From Papilionanthe hookeriana x Papilionanthe teres (lineage: Eukaryota; Streptophyta; Magnoliopsida; Asparagales; Orchidaceae), in the NCBI GenBank assembly GCA_022702705.1, contig CM040430.1:76387239-76451238 (forward strand): DNA of 64,000 bases. The letters are read 5' to 3'. The translations under genes were made by a program, and so were the position numbers. Position 1 is the first letter of the stretch. Each line of letters begins with the position of its first letter. The notes below the pieces were generated by a model. That model was not told the DNA's origin, did not search any database, and saw only the letters and a program-made list of their open reading frames with translations. Positions 25,434-39,800 of this stretch are shown one piece after another.

Positions 25434-28400
25434 TATACTTTGTGATGTTCACGTTTATTCATTCATCGTGCTCGTAAAGCATGTTTCCTTTTATTATTCA
25501 TGTTGCTTCTATAGACTTGTAGGGGCCTTTATGATAGAGAACAGTAGAACACCCGGTTTAGGAACAACCCTATGGCAGGCCATGAGACTCAGTAATAATT
25601 ATACATGAAAATACAAAACATAAACCCTAAACCTACAATCATTACAACGGGAAGCATGGAGCATGAAGCAAGTCCTCGTGGGCAGCACAACGACGATGCA
25701 ACGGACGGAGGATGACGATCTACAAGCAGCAGAACATCAGCAAAATCTTTCTTTAGTTTAAATAACAAGTCATGGGATTTCGAGGTAGTTCGCCTAGCGC
25801 GACATAAATCCTCACTTTATCTTTTAGGCTTTTGCACAACTCTATTATGCAATATAAGTCTTAACACTATTAGGATTCCGAGGTTGTCGTGCGGTACGGC
25901 GTAAATCCTCATATCTTATTAGGTTATTTGCATGATCGGATAACGTGCGAATGTAAGTGCTAAACTCTAAAATAAATTACAGAATTAAACATTAAACAAC
26001 ATCATTTCAAAGACATAAAACCAAACAATAAGATAGATGAGAAGTCACTGAGGTTTTCCTCGTATCTGTGACATCCTCTACTTCTTCGCTCTTTTGGCCA
26101 CCTGAAAAATAACTGTTCCTATTTTGAGTCATTCTCTTTTGATTTTCCAGTGTCCAACCATGAACACCTGAACTTTGAAAATCTTGAAGACAGAACCACT
26201 GATCTTATTCGATAGTTTTCTTATGTGACTTCGGTCATTTGAGATGTAATTAATCACAGGGGCTTACCTCTATAGGGAACTAAAAACCCAAGTAAAATAA
26301 ACCATATCTAATCTTTATATTAGGTAGGGGAACTTATCGGCCTCATATAAAAAGTTTCGCAGACCAAACGAATATCACAAAACTCTTTAGTTTAGGTGGT
26401 TAAGCCTAGTGTCAAGTGGTATGTCTATCCTTCGGGATGGTCTATTACTTGTAGTATCGCGCTCAGCGATCCAAACTATCAAATATGTGAGACCCGTTTG
26501 GTCTCATCTATTTTTTAAAAAAAAATAAAATATTATTTTTAAAATCAAAATCACTTACATATATGTTAGAACTATTTTGAAATCTAAACTTATTTCCAAA
26601 ATTCTCATGGCTGACAGTCATAAATGAAAATAATTTGATTTCCTCACCCACTCACACCTATGGATTCGACTCTAGCCCCTGATTCTTCTTCTCATTCAGT
26701 TCTCCCGCACCAAGACCCATGCTCGGACTCCCTCTCCCTCTCCACCGAAACCCTCGCTCGACTCTCTCACCAAGCCGAACTCCCTCTTCTCTCCAAACCG
26801 TGCTCAATTTCTTATTCCCATTCACTCAAGCCACAAAATCTTTTTAAGATAGTCCGATCATTACGCCCGTAAGAAATTACTTCCTCTTCTCATTTCAATC
26901 ACATATGCAATGAAAATTCTCATTATGGAAGATAAGATTCATTTCTTACATATAATCATTGTTCTTCTTTTTACTTAATTGCAATAGGCGAAACATGTGG
27001 TTTAAAATTAAAAGGATTCTTTACTTGCTTACCTTATTATTTATCAAATCTGGACCAAATTTGTGCTAAAGTTTACAAGTTTGTTGGTCGTTTATAAAGG
27101 GAAGTTGTTTGATGAATGTGCTATCCTTACGTTCCTAATTATCAAGATGAGCTGGATGTCATTTTAGTTATACTATCGTCTACAAACATGCTTCTTAAGA
27201 ATTTTGGTGAAACACTTGTTGGTATGAATGGATTATGCTTTACTGTACCGGATTGTTTTAAAAGTTTATAAAAAAAATGAGATCAGGAGAAAGAAATTCT
27301 TGGTTCGTTTATTTTCTTGCATTATTTCGATAACTTCATCTCAATTTTGATTGTTGGAAGATTTACATTCATGCGGCCCAATTCTTACCAATTTACTTGT
27401 CTTACACCTAAACATTACATTTGCATTTACACCACCCAATATTCCAACTATTTTGGAGATGATTTGGGTGCAACCTGGGTGCTGTTTGGGCACTGATTTA
27501 GGCCGATTACTTGTTATTTTGGGAAGGATTTATATGCTATTTTGGGACTGCGCATGTATTGCTTTGGACTTGAATAAACGCTGTTTGGACTGGCTTAAAC
27601 ACCTCATTTGGAACTGATCTAAGTGATGTTTTCGCCCCTATTCAAGTGCTATTTTGAGCTAGTTAAGTGTTGTTTTGGAGGAGGTTTAAGGGTTGATTTC
27701 TGGGCTGATTCGTTGACTTTTTGGAAAGGTTTTACGCTCCGCTTTGGTGTTGAGCTTGTGTACTGTTTTAATGCTGATTTTAGGAACTGTTTTATTTGGT
27801 TTTTGGAGGCTTATAAATGCTAATTTTGTAAACTTACAAATGCTGATATTGGGGGTTGTTTCACTTGCTCTTTAGAAGCTTATAAATGTTAATTATGAAA
27901 ACTTACAAAATGTTGATTTCGGGGGATATTTTACTTGCTTTTTAGAAGCTTACAAATACTGATTTTGGAAACTTACAAATGCTAATTTTGGAAGCTGTTT
28001 TACTTGCTCTTTAGAAACTTATAAATGCTGATTTTGGAAACTTACAAGTGCTGAGTTTGGAGGTTGCTTTACTTGCTCTTTAGAAGGTTTAAACATCACG
28101 GTTTAGGAGTTGTTTTACATGCTCTTTGAAGCTTATAAATGTTGATTTTGAAAACTTACAAATGCTGATTTTGGGGGTTGATTTACTTGCTGTTTAGAAG
28201 GTTTAAACATCACATTTTTATTTTACATGCTGTTTGGAAAGGTTTTACGCACCACTTAGGTGCTGATCTTGTGTACTGTTTTGATGTTGTTTTGAAGGGC
28301 CAGAAGTGCTAATTTGGGGGTTGTTTTAATGTTGTTTAGAGCTTTTAAATGTGCTGATTTGGCGCTGCATTACTCACCAATCAGAGGGTTTAAACTACTT

Positions 28401-31400
28401 GTTTTTCGAAGCTGAAAATGTTGTATTTTAGAAAATTAAAAATGTCATTTTTGAAAATCAAAAAAGGTTCTTTTTGGGAAGGTAAAATGCTATCTTTTGA
28501 AGAAGTCAAAACTGTTGTTTTGGAAAGTGAAAACACAGATTTGGGAAGGTTAAATCATTATTTCTTTTGGTAAAATTTGAAATTGCAAAGGTTTGAATTT
28601 GTGAAGGTTTGGAAGCTTTTGGAGCATTGTTTTAGAAAAATCTTAAAAGCTTTATCGAGTCAATCTCCTCTCTTTTCTTAGTTTGTTCTCTTTTTTTTTC
28701 CTTGCTTCATGACTTAGTTTATGTGTTTATATTCTAATATAAGTGCATATAAGGTAGAGATAGGTGAATCATCAAGTAGGGCTATAAGTTGGACGGTTCG
28801 GAGTTTAAGAGCAATGATAAAAATGCTTATATGTGCTAATAGTGGGGTATTAGAATAGTATCTCCTACTTCAACAATCTTCGGCGAGGGGTAGGGCTAAC
28901 GTACTATTCACCAACTCTGCCTCTTGCTTTCTTAGGTTGTCGGTAGTTCTAGACCGATCAGGATTATTAACTTGTGGACTATCTAATTTAGCAAAACACT
29001 TACATATAACATAACAAAAATATATATACACTTTTCTCATAACACTACTACTTTTAACTACTAAGTAAACTCTACACGCATGACAACATCAAAGAATTTT
29101 GGGTGTGATCCTACAAAAGTCCACTTGTTAATCACTTTGATTGAGGCCAGGGATTGCCCTCCTTAGATCATTCGGTTGGTAGCTTCTATCCAAAGTTGTA
29201 TTATAAAGCACAAAGCCCAGTTCTAAGCCTACCCCGACCCTGAATTCTTATGGTCCGCTTCGATCTTTCATATATTTATCACCTGCTCTTTCACTTACAT
29301 ATGTATATATACATACCTATGCTTTTCGTGCTCGTTAAATCCCTTGCAACACTTGCTTACTTTTACATGTGATACAAACCCCTTTTTGCAGCGACAATGA
29401 AGGTAGCAGATACGCGCGACTACTTTTCTTTTACTGTACTTCTCTTTACTGTATTTATAGCATGTTTTACTCATATATACTCTACAAAATGCTTTCGCTT
29501 ATGGTTTACTTTAATACGCACGCTAGCCCCCTAGGTTAGCGAACAATATAACATGTTAGGAGACACACTGCGGCAGGCCACCGACTTAACAATATTGCAT
29601 GTTCACGCATAAAACCCTAAACCTGAAGAAGCTACATTACGGAACTTAGAGTAAACTTTGCGGGCAACATGACGAGGAAGCAAGCGAACTGAGGATAGCT
29701 TCAAGCACCAAAGCAAAACAAAAAGTGAAACGAATCTGCACCAACTAAACTTTTCCTTAGTTTAAACAACATGACCCATAGCACTTCGAGGTAGTTCGTC
29801 TAGCACAACGTAAACCCTCACACTGTCTTTAAGCTCATGCATGATCATATTGTGCAACTTAAGTCCTAAATCTCTTTAGGCTCTGAGGTTGTCGTTCGAC
29901 GTGACAAACTCTCATCTTCGTAAGCTACTTGCACAATCGGTTGTTATGCAAGTGTAAGTCCTAAATAATAAAATTGACATGAGTGAACATTAAAATAACA
30001 TCACTTCAAAATATTCAGTCAAACAATAGGATGAATTGGGAAGTCACCAAGGTTCCCTTCAGGATCCATGGCATCTCCTACTCTTTCCCCCTTTGCACTC
30101 CTAAATAATTGCTCCCATTCGGTCATTACCCATTTGACCTTCCATGTACAACCTGGACGTTGAATTCTTGAAGACTAGTACATCTGATCATTATCGAAAG
30201 TTTTCTTAAGTGAATTCGGTCATTGAAGATGTAATTAACTATAGGGGTTTGCCCTAATAAGACTTTTAAGAACTCAAGTAAAAAAACCCTACCTAATCAC
30301 TATATTAGGTGAGGGAACTTATCGGTCGCACATAAAAGATTCGCAGACCATACATATGTCATAGATTCTTTAGTTTATATAATTTAGCCCCCTTTTCAAG
30401 TAATGTGCTTATCTCTTTGGATGAGCGTATTGCTTATAGAGTTGTGTTCATTACTTAAACTATTAAATGTATGAGATATATGTGGTCTCATTTTTCAAAA
30501 TTAAAATACTATTTTTCAAAGTAAAAAATTATATACATATTAAATGTAAAATATTTTCAACAAAAAGTTGACCACACATGCTTGTAGAGACAACATTGTT
30601 GCACTAATCGTATATGTTGATGATGGAAGAGAAATTCTTAAAATCAAAAAGATGCTTGTAGCTGAGTTTGAAATCAAGAAACTAAGAAACATGAGATAAT
30701 TTCTAAGTATGGAGGTAGCAAGGTCCATGAAAGGCATTGTTATATCACAGAGGAAATACATCCTAAATATATTAAAAAAATAGGGATAATTGGATGCAAA
30801 CCTGCTGAGACTTCAATGAAATCCAACAAAAAGTCTAACATGAAAGAAAAGAATATATATGTGGATAAGAAAATATACGAAAGATTGGTAGAAAAAATTC
30901 ATCTATTTGTCACATACAAGGCAAAATATTGCACTATGTTAGTATTATGAGCCAACACATAAATAGCACAAATAAAAAGCAATTAGATATGGTATACAAG
31001 ATTCTAAGATTTCTTAAAATAAGTCCTAGTTATGGATTAATTTTGGAGAAAAACAGAAACAGACATGTGGAAGTCTACACTGATACTAGTTGCGCTTGAG
31101 AACTCACTGACAGAAGGTCAACCACTTGTTACTGTACATATGTATGGAGATATTTGGTTACATGAAGAAGTAAAAAGTTGTTTCTAGAAACAGTGAAAAA
31201 TTAGAGTATAGGACACTTGTCTTTGAAATCAGTGAAGCGATCTGGATTCAAAAATTGTTAAGAAAACTAGGATATACCTCCAATAGGCTTATACAGATGT
31301 TTTGTGACAGTTAAACTGCTATCAATACTATCAAGAATTTTGTGCATCATAACAGGACCAAACATATTAAAGTTGATAAACACTTCATATCTAGAAAGAC

Positions 31401-33134
31401 TAATGGGGAATTATAGAGCTAAGCTATATCTCGAAACAAACCAATAGCTAATGTCTGTTGACCTCATTTTTATGAGGTCCTTTTCCTCCTCTCCTTAGAC
31501 CCTAGGTTCTAGCCCTAAAATTTTATGTTTGACTCTCTTAGAGGACAAGTGCTGGGATCCACCCCTCTTAGAAATTCAAGTCATTTCATGTTTCTCTTGC
31601 GGTGTCTAGCATGAGTGGTCTTAAATCACCATCATTTGATCAAGTGGTTGTGTTTACGGACCATCATCATTTGCTCGAGTGGTTAGGGACCACCATGTGG
31701 AGACTCAGAGAGAATTTCTATAAGGATCGAGAAAGCCCTAAGAAAACCCTTTAGATTTTGGAGATTCCGTTAAGTGGTGTACCCCAACTTTCACGCACCA
31801 AATTTTGAAGAAAAATCGACTTCGATGCATTTTTGACCAGATCGTTGACGAAGTTGTTCGGTTGACCCCGGAAGATGAAACGGACTGCACCAGTGCGTCC
31901 GAAACGTCGACTTTACCCAAGGACACCCATATTGCTATAATTCCGCACATTAGCAAATTGCACGCAAATCGATGTACTTGTCCAAGCGACCCCGGATGAC
32001 GAAATGGACAGCGCCGGCGTGTCCGGATTGTTGATTTTACGTAAGGGAGACATTCATTTTGCTATGATTCCATACACGAGCAAAAAGTGCGCGAATCGGG
32101 AGATTTTATATTAAATATTATAAAACTAATTTAAAAAAATGCATTTCATTTCTTCCTAAATCCCTAACCTAACTCACGCCTCTCCCTCCCGATTCTCCCT
32201 TATTCGACCCGATCGCATAACTGGCTCGCCCTCCCCTCTTTCCTTTCGCAAGCCTAGCAGGACCGAGTGCGATCTATCATATCCTCGCTCGGTCCAGCCG
32301 CACGTGATAGCGCGCCCCCCTCCCCATGTGCGTCTTCTGGTTCGATCAAGAGCCCCAGCACCTCACCCCCTCGATCCCTGCTCGACTGAGCAGCCTCCCA
32401 ATCGAGAGGTTTGCTTGGCCAACGCTTCCCCTTCTGGAGGTCGCCTCCCCCTCTCCCTAAATGCACTTGTTACATGATTCGGCCCCATTAGGGCTGGTAG
32501 GTGGGAGTGGCTTCTCTCCTCTGCCTATAAAACCCTAGTTAGGGTTAAGTTTGGGTGGTTGAAGCTTGAAAGAGGGGGAGGTGCTGCTGAAAATTCTGCT
32601 AGGCTTGTTCTTGCATTTTCTTTGAGCTTTGCATTAAGAGATAACTCTCTCCCCTCCCTTTTCCTCGTTTTAAGTGGCCAGCATCCTCAAGAGCGTTAAT
32701 ATGAGCAAGAACATTAATTCGCTCAGATGAGTAAGGAGGTGCAACCAAACTTCCTTCTTAATTTCAACATGGTGCTAAATGCAATAGTAGATTGAGAGAA
32801 AGGCTAGGGAGATTGCAAATGGTCACCATGATGCAGGCATGATAAATTTTCACTCATAAATCTAGCAAATCTTGACAAGTGGTGTCCAAGTTGATTTTTT
32901 TTGTTTTATGACATTGGAGTCGTTGATGCTTTATTCCTTTATCATTTTATCAAAATCTTAGATATTGCATTTGAGGGATATGATGAATCCTTTAATAACT
33001 CAATCAAGGCATTGGTCGAGCCGGAAAGGTTCATTGATACCCTTTGAAAGAATGGCAATCACCAATCTCTTCTAAGATAAAAGAAGTTGAGATGAGATGA
33101 TTGTCCTTGATCATTGACGGTTTTGCCTAAAATG

Positions 33135-33188
<54 letters not shown>

Positions 33189-36100
33189 ATATTCCCTTTA
33201 CTTTCCCTGATTTTTAAAGGAATTTGAAATTTTGACCTCTCTATTTGGCCAAGGGCAAGGCAAATTTTCCCTATCACTTGCTGGTGCCATTGTGATCATT
33301 TGATGTCGCCTCCATTTCCATTGAATTGTAAGCATTTGATTGGTTGATTAGGTCTTGCATCCCTTTTAAGACATGTTTTATGTTGAGCTTTCATGGTATT
33401 GCTTGGTTGTTATGTTAATATTCTCTCTTGATCAGTATGACTATTGTTAATGTTCCACAAGTTTCTGAAAACACTACAAAAGAAATATGTTTCCTAAGAG
33501 TTCGATGGAACACTAGTAGGATTTGTAACAATGCTTCCGTTCTTTATTTATTTTATTTGCTGGAAATGAATTATGAGAGGAAAATTTACATTTGCACAAT
33601 CCAATTCTTATTTATCTACATGTATAGCACCAAGGTTTGGACATTTACATACATATGATTCAGCTTTTGTGAATTAAATGTATTCAAATTGGTTGGATTT
33701 GAAAGCTACAGCATTTGTTTGGACATTTATATACATAAGATTCAGCTTTTATGAATTAATTGTGTTCAAATTAGTTAGGATAGGGAGCTACAACCTTTGC
33801 TTTGGGCATTTACATGGTACTTTAAATGAGAGCTTTCATCTTATCAGTCATGTTAATCTCATAAAGTGTGAAAGTGTTGAACTGTCACTTGGATTATATT
33901 GGTATCGGGAGAGGTTGATGTAGCTCATTTTGCTATATGCAAATTATTTGAAACTTGTTCTCTCTATGTCATAGTTTTTGCTGAAATATATATAGGTGTG
34001 GTTGGAACTCTAGTTTGACATGCTTAAAATGAAGTTTTTTTTTTTTTGGATTTTTTTGGCCCACAAGTTAGAAAATATAGGGTATTTCTTGTGTTCTTTT
34101 TGCTGCCCCTTGTTTATGATGAATGTTGTTGGTAGTTTTCATGTTATTGACGTTTGTTCCCCGTTATCCTTACCCAAAAGCCATTGAGTCTCTTTTGTTG
34201 TGGTGAATTAGCTCTCTCTTTCTTCTTCAGATTTTCTATGCTGCTTTTATATGGAAGCTATGTTTGTCTTATAAGCTTGCTAATTTGGGCTTATCTTTGC
34301 TGCCCTTACCTGTGGCCTATTTTGGCAAAGGTCTTGGGCTGCAGTTCGGCCTTGCTTTGGGGAAAGTGTTGCACTTGTTTTAATGAAATTTTAGGGCGTT
34401 TTGTGAGCTAATTTGAATGCAGTTGCTAGAGCCATTAAATGCACCTTGTTTTGGGATGATTTGGGACTGTTGTGGGCTGACTTTACTACAACCTTGGATC
34501 CTTTAAATACACTATTTTGGACCCCTTATGTTGATTGATTTGAACTAGTCTTAAACATTTTTTAAGACAAAAAATATCATTTTGGGGTTGTTTTATATAT
34601 TTTTTTTGGATAGTCTTGGGCATCATTTAAGTACTGATTTACATGCTGATTTAAAATCTTTAAATTTTGTTATTTTAGGCCGATTCACTAGTTTTTCCCT
34701 TTTTTTTTGTTTTGCTGGTTTTTGGAAGTGGGTCAGCCTTCTTCGTTCTCTTCTTTTATTTACAACGGTTAAGTTAAAAATAGTGAATTTCTGATTTAAT
34801 TGAGAAGCACTGAAAAGACATTTGAGTAGCTGGAAATCATTTAATTGAGGGTAGAACACCTTAAATCACTTCAAGCACAAGTTAAAGTGTAGGCTTCCTA
34901 GATTTTTAGAAGTACACCCTAAGTGAGAGCTCATCTACCTAATCCTAAGTGTAGGCTTCCTAGATTTTTAGGGTCACCTTAGGTGAGAGCCCATCTACCT
35001 AATCTAAAGTGTAGGCTTCCTAGATTTTTAAGAGCACACCCTAGGTGAGAGCCCATCTACCTAATCCACAGTGTAGGCTTCTAGATTTTAAGAGCACACC
35101 CTAGGTAAGAGTCCATCTACCTGATCTTAAATGTAGACTTCCTAGATTTTAGGAGCACACCCTAGGTGAGAGTCCATCTACCTAATTCTCAGTGAAGACT
35201 TCCTAAATTTTAGAGGTACACCCTAGGTGAAAGTTCCTCCACCTAATTTTCAAATAATGAAGCTAGGCACTCGATCCTAATTCACAAATTGATTAAGACA
35301 CTATACATGAGAATGCATTGAGAGGTAGTTCACGCTTCCTTAATTAAATCAATTATGAAATTCCACCATGACTTAACCTACAGGAAAATCCAATGCTCCG
35401 GGATTTGAATTTGAATCTTACACTCAAATTCTCCTGGCAATTGGGGGCATTCCCAATGTCACATATAAATCACCTACCCCTACTCCTTTATACGTGACAT
35501 TGTATTTTTGTTTTACTCGTTCGTGTTTTTCCTACGATTTTCTTTTGGTTGTCGTGGGTCATTTGTGGCTTTCTTCGAGATCTTCAGGGGTAGCAGACCG
35601 ATCAGGTATACAGGTTTGTTTTATACTTACAACATTTTATTTTCTTTACTGCACACTTTAATGCTTTTTCTTACCGCATTTTACTGCATATATATATATA
35701 TAGTTCATGCTTGTGATGTTACTGTTTATTGCTTACTGCGCCTCATAGCATGTTTCCTTTTATTATTTATGTTCCTTCTATAAACTTGCAGGGGCCTCTA
35801 GGATAGAGGACAGGAGAAAACTCGGTTTAGGAGGTACCCTACGACAGGCCATGAGACTCAATAATAATTACACATGTAATACAAAACATAAACCCTAAAC
35901 CTACAATCGTTACAACAAGAAGCATGGAGCATGAAGCAAGTCCTCGTGGGCAGCACAATGGTGATGCAGCGAACAGGGAATGATGATCTACAACAGCGAA
36001 CTAAAGTCTACATCAGTCACACTTTCTTAGAATTAAATAACATAGCATATAGGACTTCGAGGTAATCCGCTTAATGCGACGTAAATCCTCACATTATTCT

Positions 36101-36816
36101 TTAGGTTTTTGCACAACTCTGTTGTGCAATAAAGTCCTAAAACTTTTAGGATTCTGATGTTGTCATACGACACGGTGTAAACCCTCCTATCCTTCAATGT
36201 TATTTGCACGATAAAATATCGTGCGAATGTAAGTCCTAAATTCTAAAAAAAATTACATGATTAAACATTAAGTACATCATTTCAAAGACAAAGTCAAATA
36301 ACATGATAGTTGGGAGGTCACCGGGGGTTTTCCTCGGATTTGTGACTTCCCCTACTCTTCTCTTATTTGGATTCCTGAAAATGATTGTTCCTATTTGAGT
36401 CATTTCCATTTAATTTTCCTACGTCCAATCATGAAAACCTGAACTTTGAAAATCTTAAAAACAGAACCACTAATCTTAATCAAGAGTTTTCTTAGATGAC
36501 TTCAGTTTTTTAAGATGTAATTAACTGCAGGGGCTTGCCACTATAAGGAACCATGAGCCCAGGTAAAATAAACCCTATCTAATCCTTATATTAGGTAGGG
36601 GAATTTGTCGGCCTCACATAAAGGTTTCGCAGATCAAACGGATGTCATAAAACTCTAGTTTATTGGATTAAACCTACTATCAAGTGGTATGCCTATCTTT
36701 CGGGAAGGTGTATTACTTGTGGCATTGTGCTCAACCATCCAAACTATCAAATATGTGAGACCCTTTTGGTCTCATCTATTTTCAAAATTAAAATATTATT
36801 TTTAAAATTAATATCA

Positions 36817-36865
<49 letters not shown>

Positions 36866-39800
36866 AAACTATTTCCAAATTTTAAATCCATTTTCAAAAA
36901 TTCTCCGGCCGGCAATGTCTTCACCAAAGCTCTTCCTCTAAGCACTTTCTCAAAGTTCGATACCCAGCTTGGTATCTACAACATCTATGAATTTGAGACA
37001 GTGTGGAAAGCTGAAAAGTTTTAGGTGATTTTCCTATTATGGACTGGTCGGCTATCCAAGATCATATTGAAGATTTGATTGGTAACTAGTTTGGAAACAT
37101 CTTGATTTGTGTTTCTTCTTTTTCTATTTATCTTTCATTATTTTTTATTTCTGAACTATTTTCTTTCCTAATTTAGGTTAGATATATTTGGATTCCCTAA
37201 ATATATGTACAATGCATGTGAACAAGAAGATCAAGCAATATTTTCCACAAAATTCTACACTATTTGGATATGTTTAATATTTATTTGAACCTCATTCAAT
37301 ATTTGATCGAGCCACGTCTGACTCATTTTTGAACAAATTTTGTATACTTTTTAAAAAAAGTTTGAGGGTTTGAATATGAATCAAAGATGGTTCAAAAAAA
37401 ATTTGAATAGACTTGATATTTTTCTTAGATATGATACCCACCAAATCTTGAACAAACTTAATTCAAACAGTAATAAGAATTTTAAATAAATATTCCACAA
37501 CCAAAAAATGGGATATTTTTTAGAATAAATTTCATGATATATTTCCCAAATAAAATGAACAATGAGTATATTTCTTTAATTTTTAATATAACGAGGGATA
37601 TCAAATTAATTTTTTTTAAAACAAAGTGAACCTAAATAAATTTAAAAGCAAAAGAACGAGTAAGAGAAAAGCAAGATGTTTAAAAAGCATGTTATTTCTT
37701 TTTATATGTTGTAAATCATAAAAAGAGACAACAAACTAAGCAAAATGCATAAGATAATGTGATAACTTATGATGCACAAACACTTCTATTTAAGGGTGCA
37801 GTGTCAGACACATTAGACACGGACACGTCTCTAATATACTTCGGACAAGTCACAGACGTGTTTGATTTAAATAATATTTTAAAATGAAAAGATGAATGTT
37901 CTTAATGAATGATATAAAAATTTCTAAAAGTAAATAAATATTTTTAAGATCAAAATTCTAAAGAAACTATTCTTTTATTTATTTAAAAGTTAAATACTTA
38001 AAATCTCTCAACACTCACTCATCCCATCATGCCCTTCACCCATCTCGCTAGGTTTCTATTTCCTGCTCCAGAAGGCCCAAGCTGCTAAAAGATTTTAAAG
38101 CCTCGTCATCGTATTTCTCCCCACTTTCTCAATTAAGCCAATTCCAGTCCTCAACCTCTCATATCCACTCCCCTTTTCCTCTCCTGGTGTCGAATCTCTC
38201 CCCAACTTTAGCTAGGCCGCTAGGTGATATACCAATAAGGAACAAGAACAACATCAAATGATCCTATTTAGAAGTAGGAATGTTGGGTCAACAAGGAGCA
38301 TAAAAGACAATAAAATGAGCAATTCGTGAACAAGAACCTCCATGGCGGATTAATTTGATAGAAATTCAGTTTTTCCCAAGACAAAACAAAAATCATGGAA
38401 TCCACTCTATTCCATTCCAACACTAACTGTTCACAACACACAAATATTAAGAACTCAAAGAGAACTCTTAGAATTTCAGATAAGAAACAACAGAAATGGC
38501 TCCAATACTTAGACAATAAGCAAGAGCAGAAGGTCTTAGCCATAACAGTCATCCGTAGTGCGTTTCTTTGGAGTTGTATAAGTGCTAGAGACAAATCTTG
38601 ATTCCTCTTTATCTAGAATAAATTTTTTCCGTGTTGTATGTGTAGTCCTAAAGAACCTGTAGGGAATTCAAAGGAAAGAATTATGTAGTTAACTACAGGA
38701 ATAAAAGGACACTTGTTAAATTTAACACAAAATAAAGAATCTGATTTGGATATTTCTTATTCCAGGATGAACGGTTTACTGAAATCTTCCTAATATTCTT
38801 GGTGATTACACGTCTCATGCAATTCGGGATGTCCAGACAACAGTTCTTTTGTGTTTGGATCACTGGATTGAACCCAATTCTAGAAGAAAGCCATGAAAAT
38901 TGCAGCTATGGGGCTTCTATGTTGCCTGAATGTCCCTAAAAAGCCTACTTAGATGGGCTGGTGGAAACTTGGATAGATGGGCTGGTGGAAACTTGGATTC
39001 TGCCAAATTGCATAAAAACTGTGGCAGTGTACTAGAAATAGTGTTCCCGGTGTCGTTCCCAGAACCTGCTCTGTCTGTGGGTTATTGCATCAAGTACTTG
39101 ATTTATTTGGGTTGAAAGAACATCCTTCCAGATCTTGAAGGGGCTTCCTCAAACAATCTATAGCTTTCCCTAAATTTTCCAAACACTATACATTCGGAAA
39201 GACAGAGAAACCAATCAGGAAAAGCTGAAGGGAAGAAGAAGCCAATATTGGCAAAACCAAAGGCTCCACTATGACTCGTCTCCACCAACTTCCCTAATTT
39301 TAGGGGGAATCCACCCCAAGTAAGGGAAAACCCACCCTCTCTATCTGTTTAACATGAAAAATAAATAGAGCTCACAAAAAGACCCAAACTCATCTAATGC
39401 ATGGCTATTTACAAAAAAGATACTTGTCGTCTCAATTGAAACAGATGCCTTTAAAAAACTACATAATTTTCAAAAATGAAATGTGTTCGTAGAGGTACAT
39501 AAAGTAGAATTTGAACAGTTAATGGTGAAATGTGACATAATTGATGCCGACCATATCATTGCACAATTTGAATGAGGATTATGTTCTATTTCAAAAGTCG
39601 TACAATTAAAACAATATTTGACGTTAGCTGATGTTACAAAACTAGCTATAAGGTAGATCGACAACAAATTCATACCAATAAACTTCCATCTAGTATAGGT
39701 CTAAATTTTTGTAGAGCTAGCAATGAAACACGTGTAGAAATATCCTGCAAGCCTTCTAAAATTAACCTTCTTAGTTGTCAACAAACAACCAAAAACAACA

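Larger units (their letters stand above)
23700..26616 (+). mobile_element. Long-LTR family copy A (5' end unclear)
   Basis: It is homologous to copies B, C and D. It contains a T/G-rich part (GCTGATTT/CTGTTTTGG motifs, 23980-24480), a 60-bp tandem array, an AT microsatellite, and a last 1.1 kb that matches 35790-36914. The end GGCTGACA is placed by comparison with copy C. The start was not found; it probably lacks the promoter part. Confidence 0.6.
31456..36914 (+). mobile_element. Long-LTR family copy C: complete solo LTR, 5.46 kb
   Basis: It starts TGTTGACCTC, ends GGCCGGCA and is flanked by ATGTC on both sides (31451-31455, 36915-36919). Removing it restores the copia RNase H frame across the junction. 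Inside are a 130-bp duplication (31856-32100), a GC-rich promoter-like part with CTGCCTATAAAACCCTAG near 32520, a (CT)n tract, a T/G-rich part, a 60-bp array and (TA)n. At 5.5 kb it is very long for an LTR. No internal domain remains, so the parent (gypsy or copia) is unknown; a 5-bp duplication fits either. Confidence 0.85.
21699..37259 (+). mobile_element. Ty1/copia element split by younger long-LTR insertions
   Basis: A 5' LTR (21699-21956), primer site, integrase, reverse transcriptase/RNase H and 3' LTR (36994-37259) occur in order on one strand, and the outer flanks share CTATT (21694-21698, 37260-37264) as a 5-bp target duplication. Integrase and reverse transcriptase are separated by 7 kb of long-LTR copies, and the RNase H end is separated again by a solo LTR. 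Without these insertions the element would be about 4-5 kb. It lies antisense to LPXA and has many stops and frameshifts. Confidence 0.75.

Noticed and set aside
25198..25477. ORFs encoding Tyr-Ile repeats (also 61819-62103)
   Set aside because: They are translations of (TA)n microsatellites. Only the first part of the 61819 frame reflects a real copia fragment.
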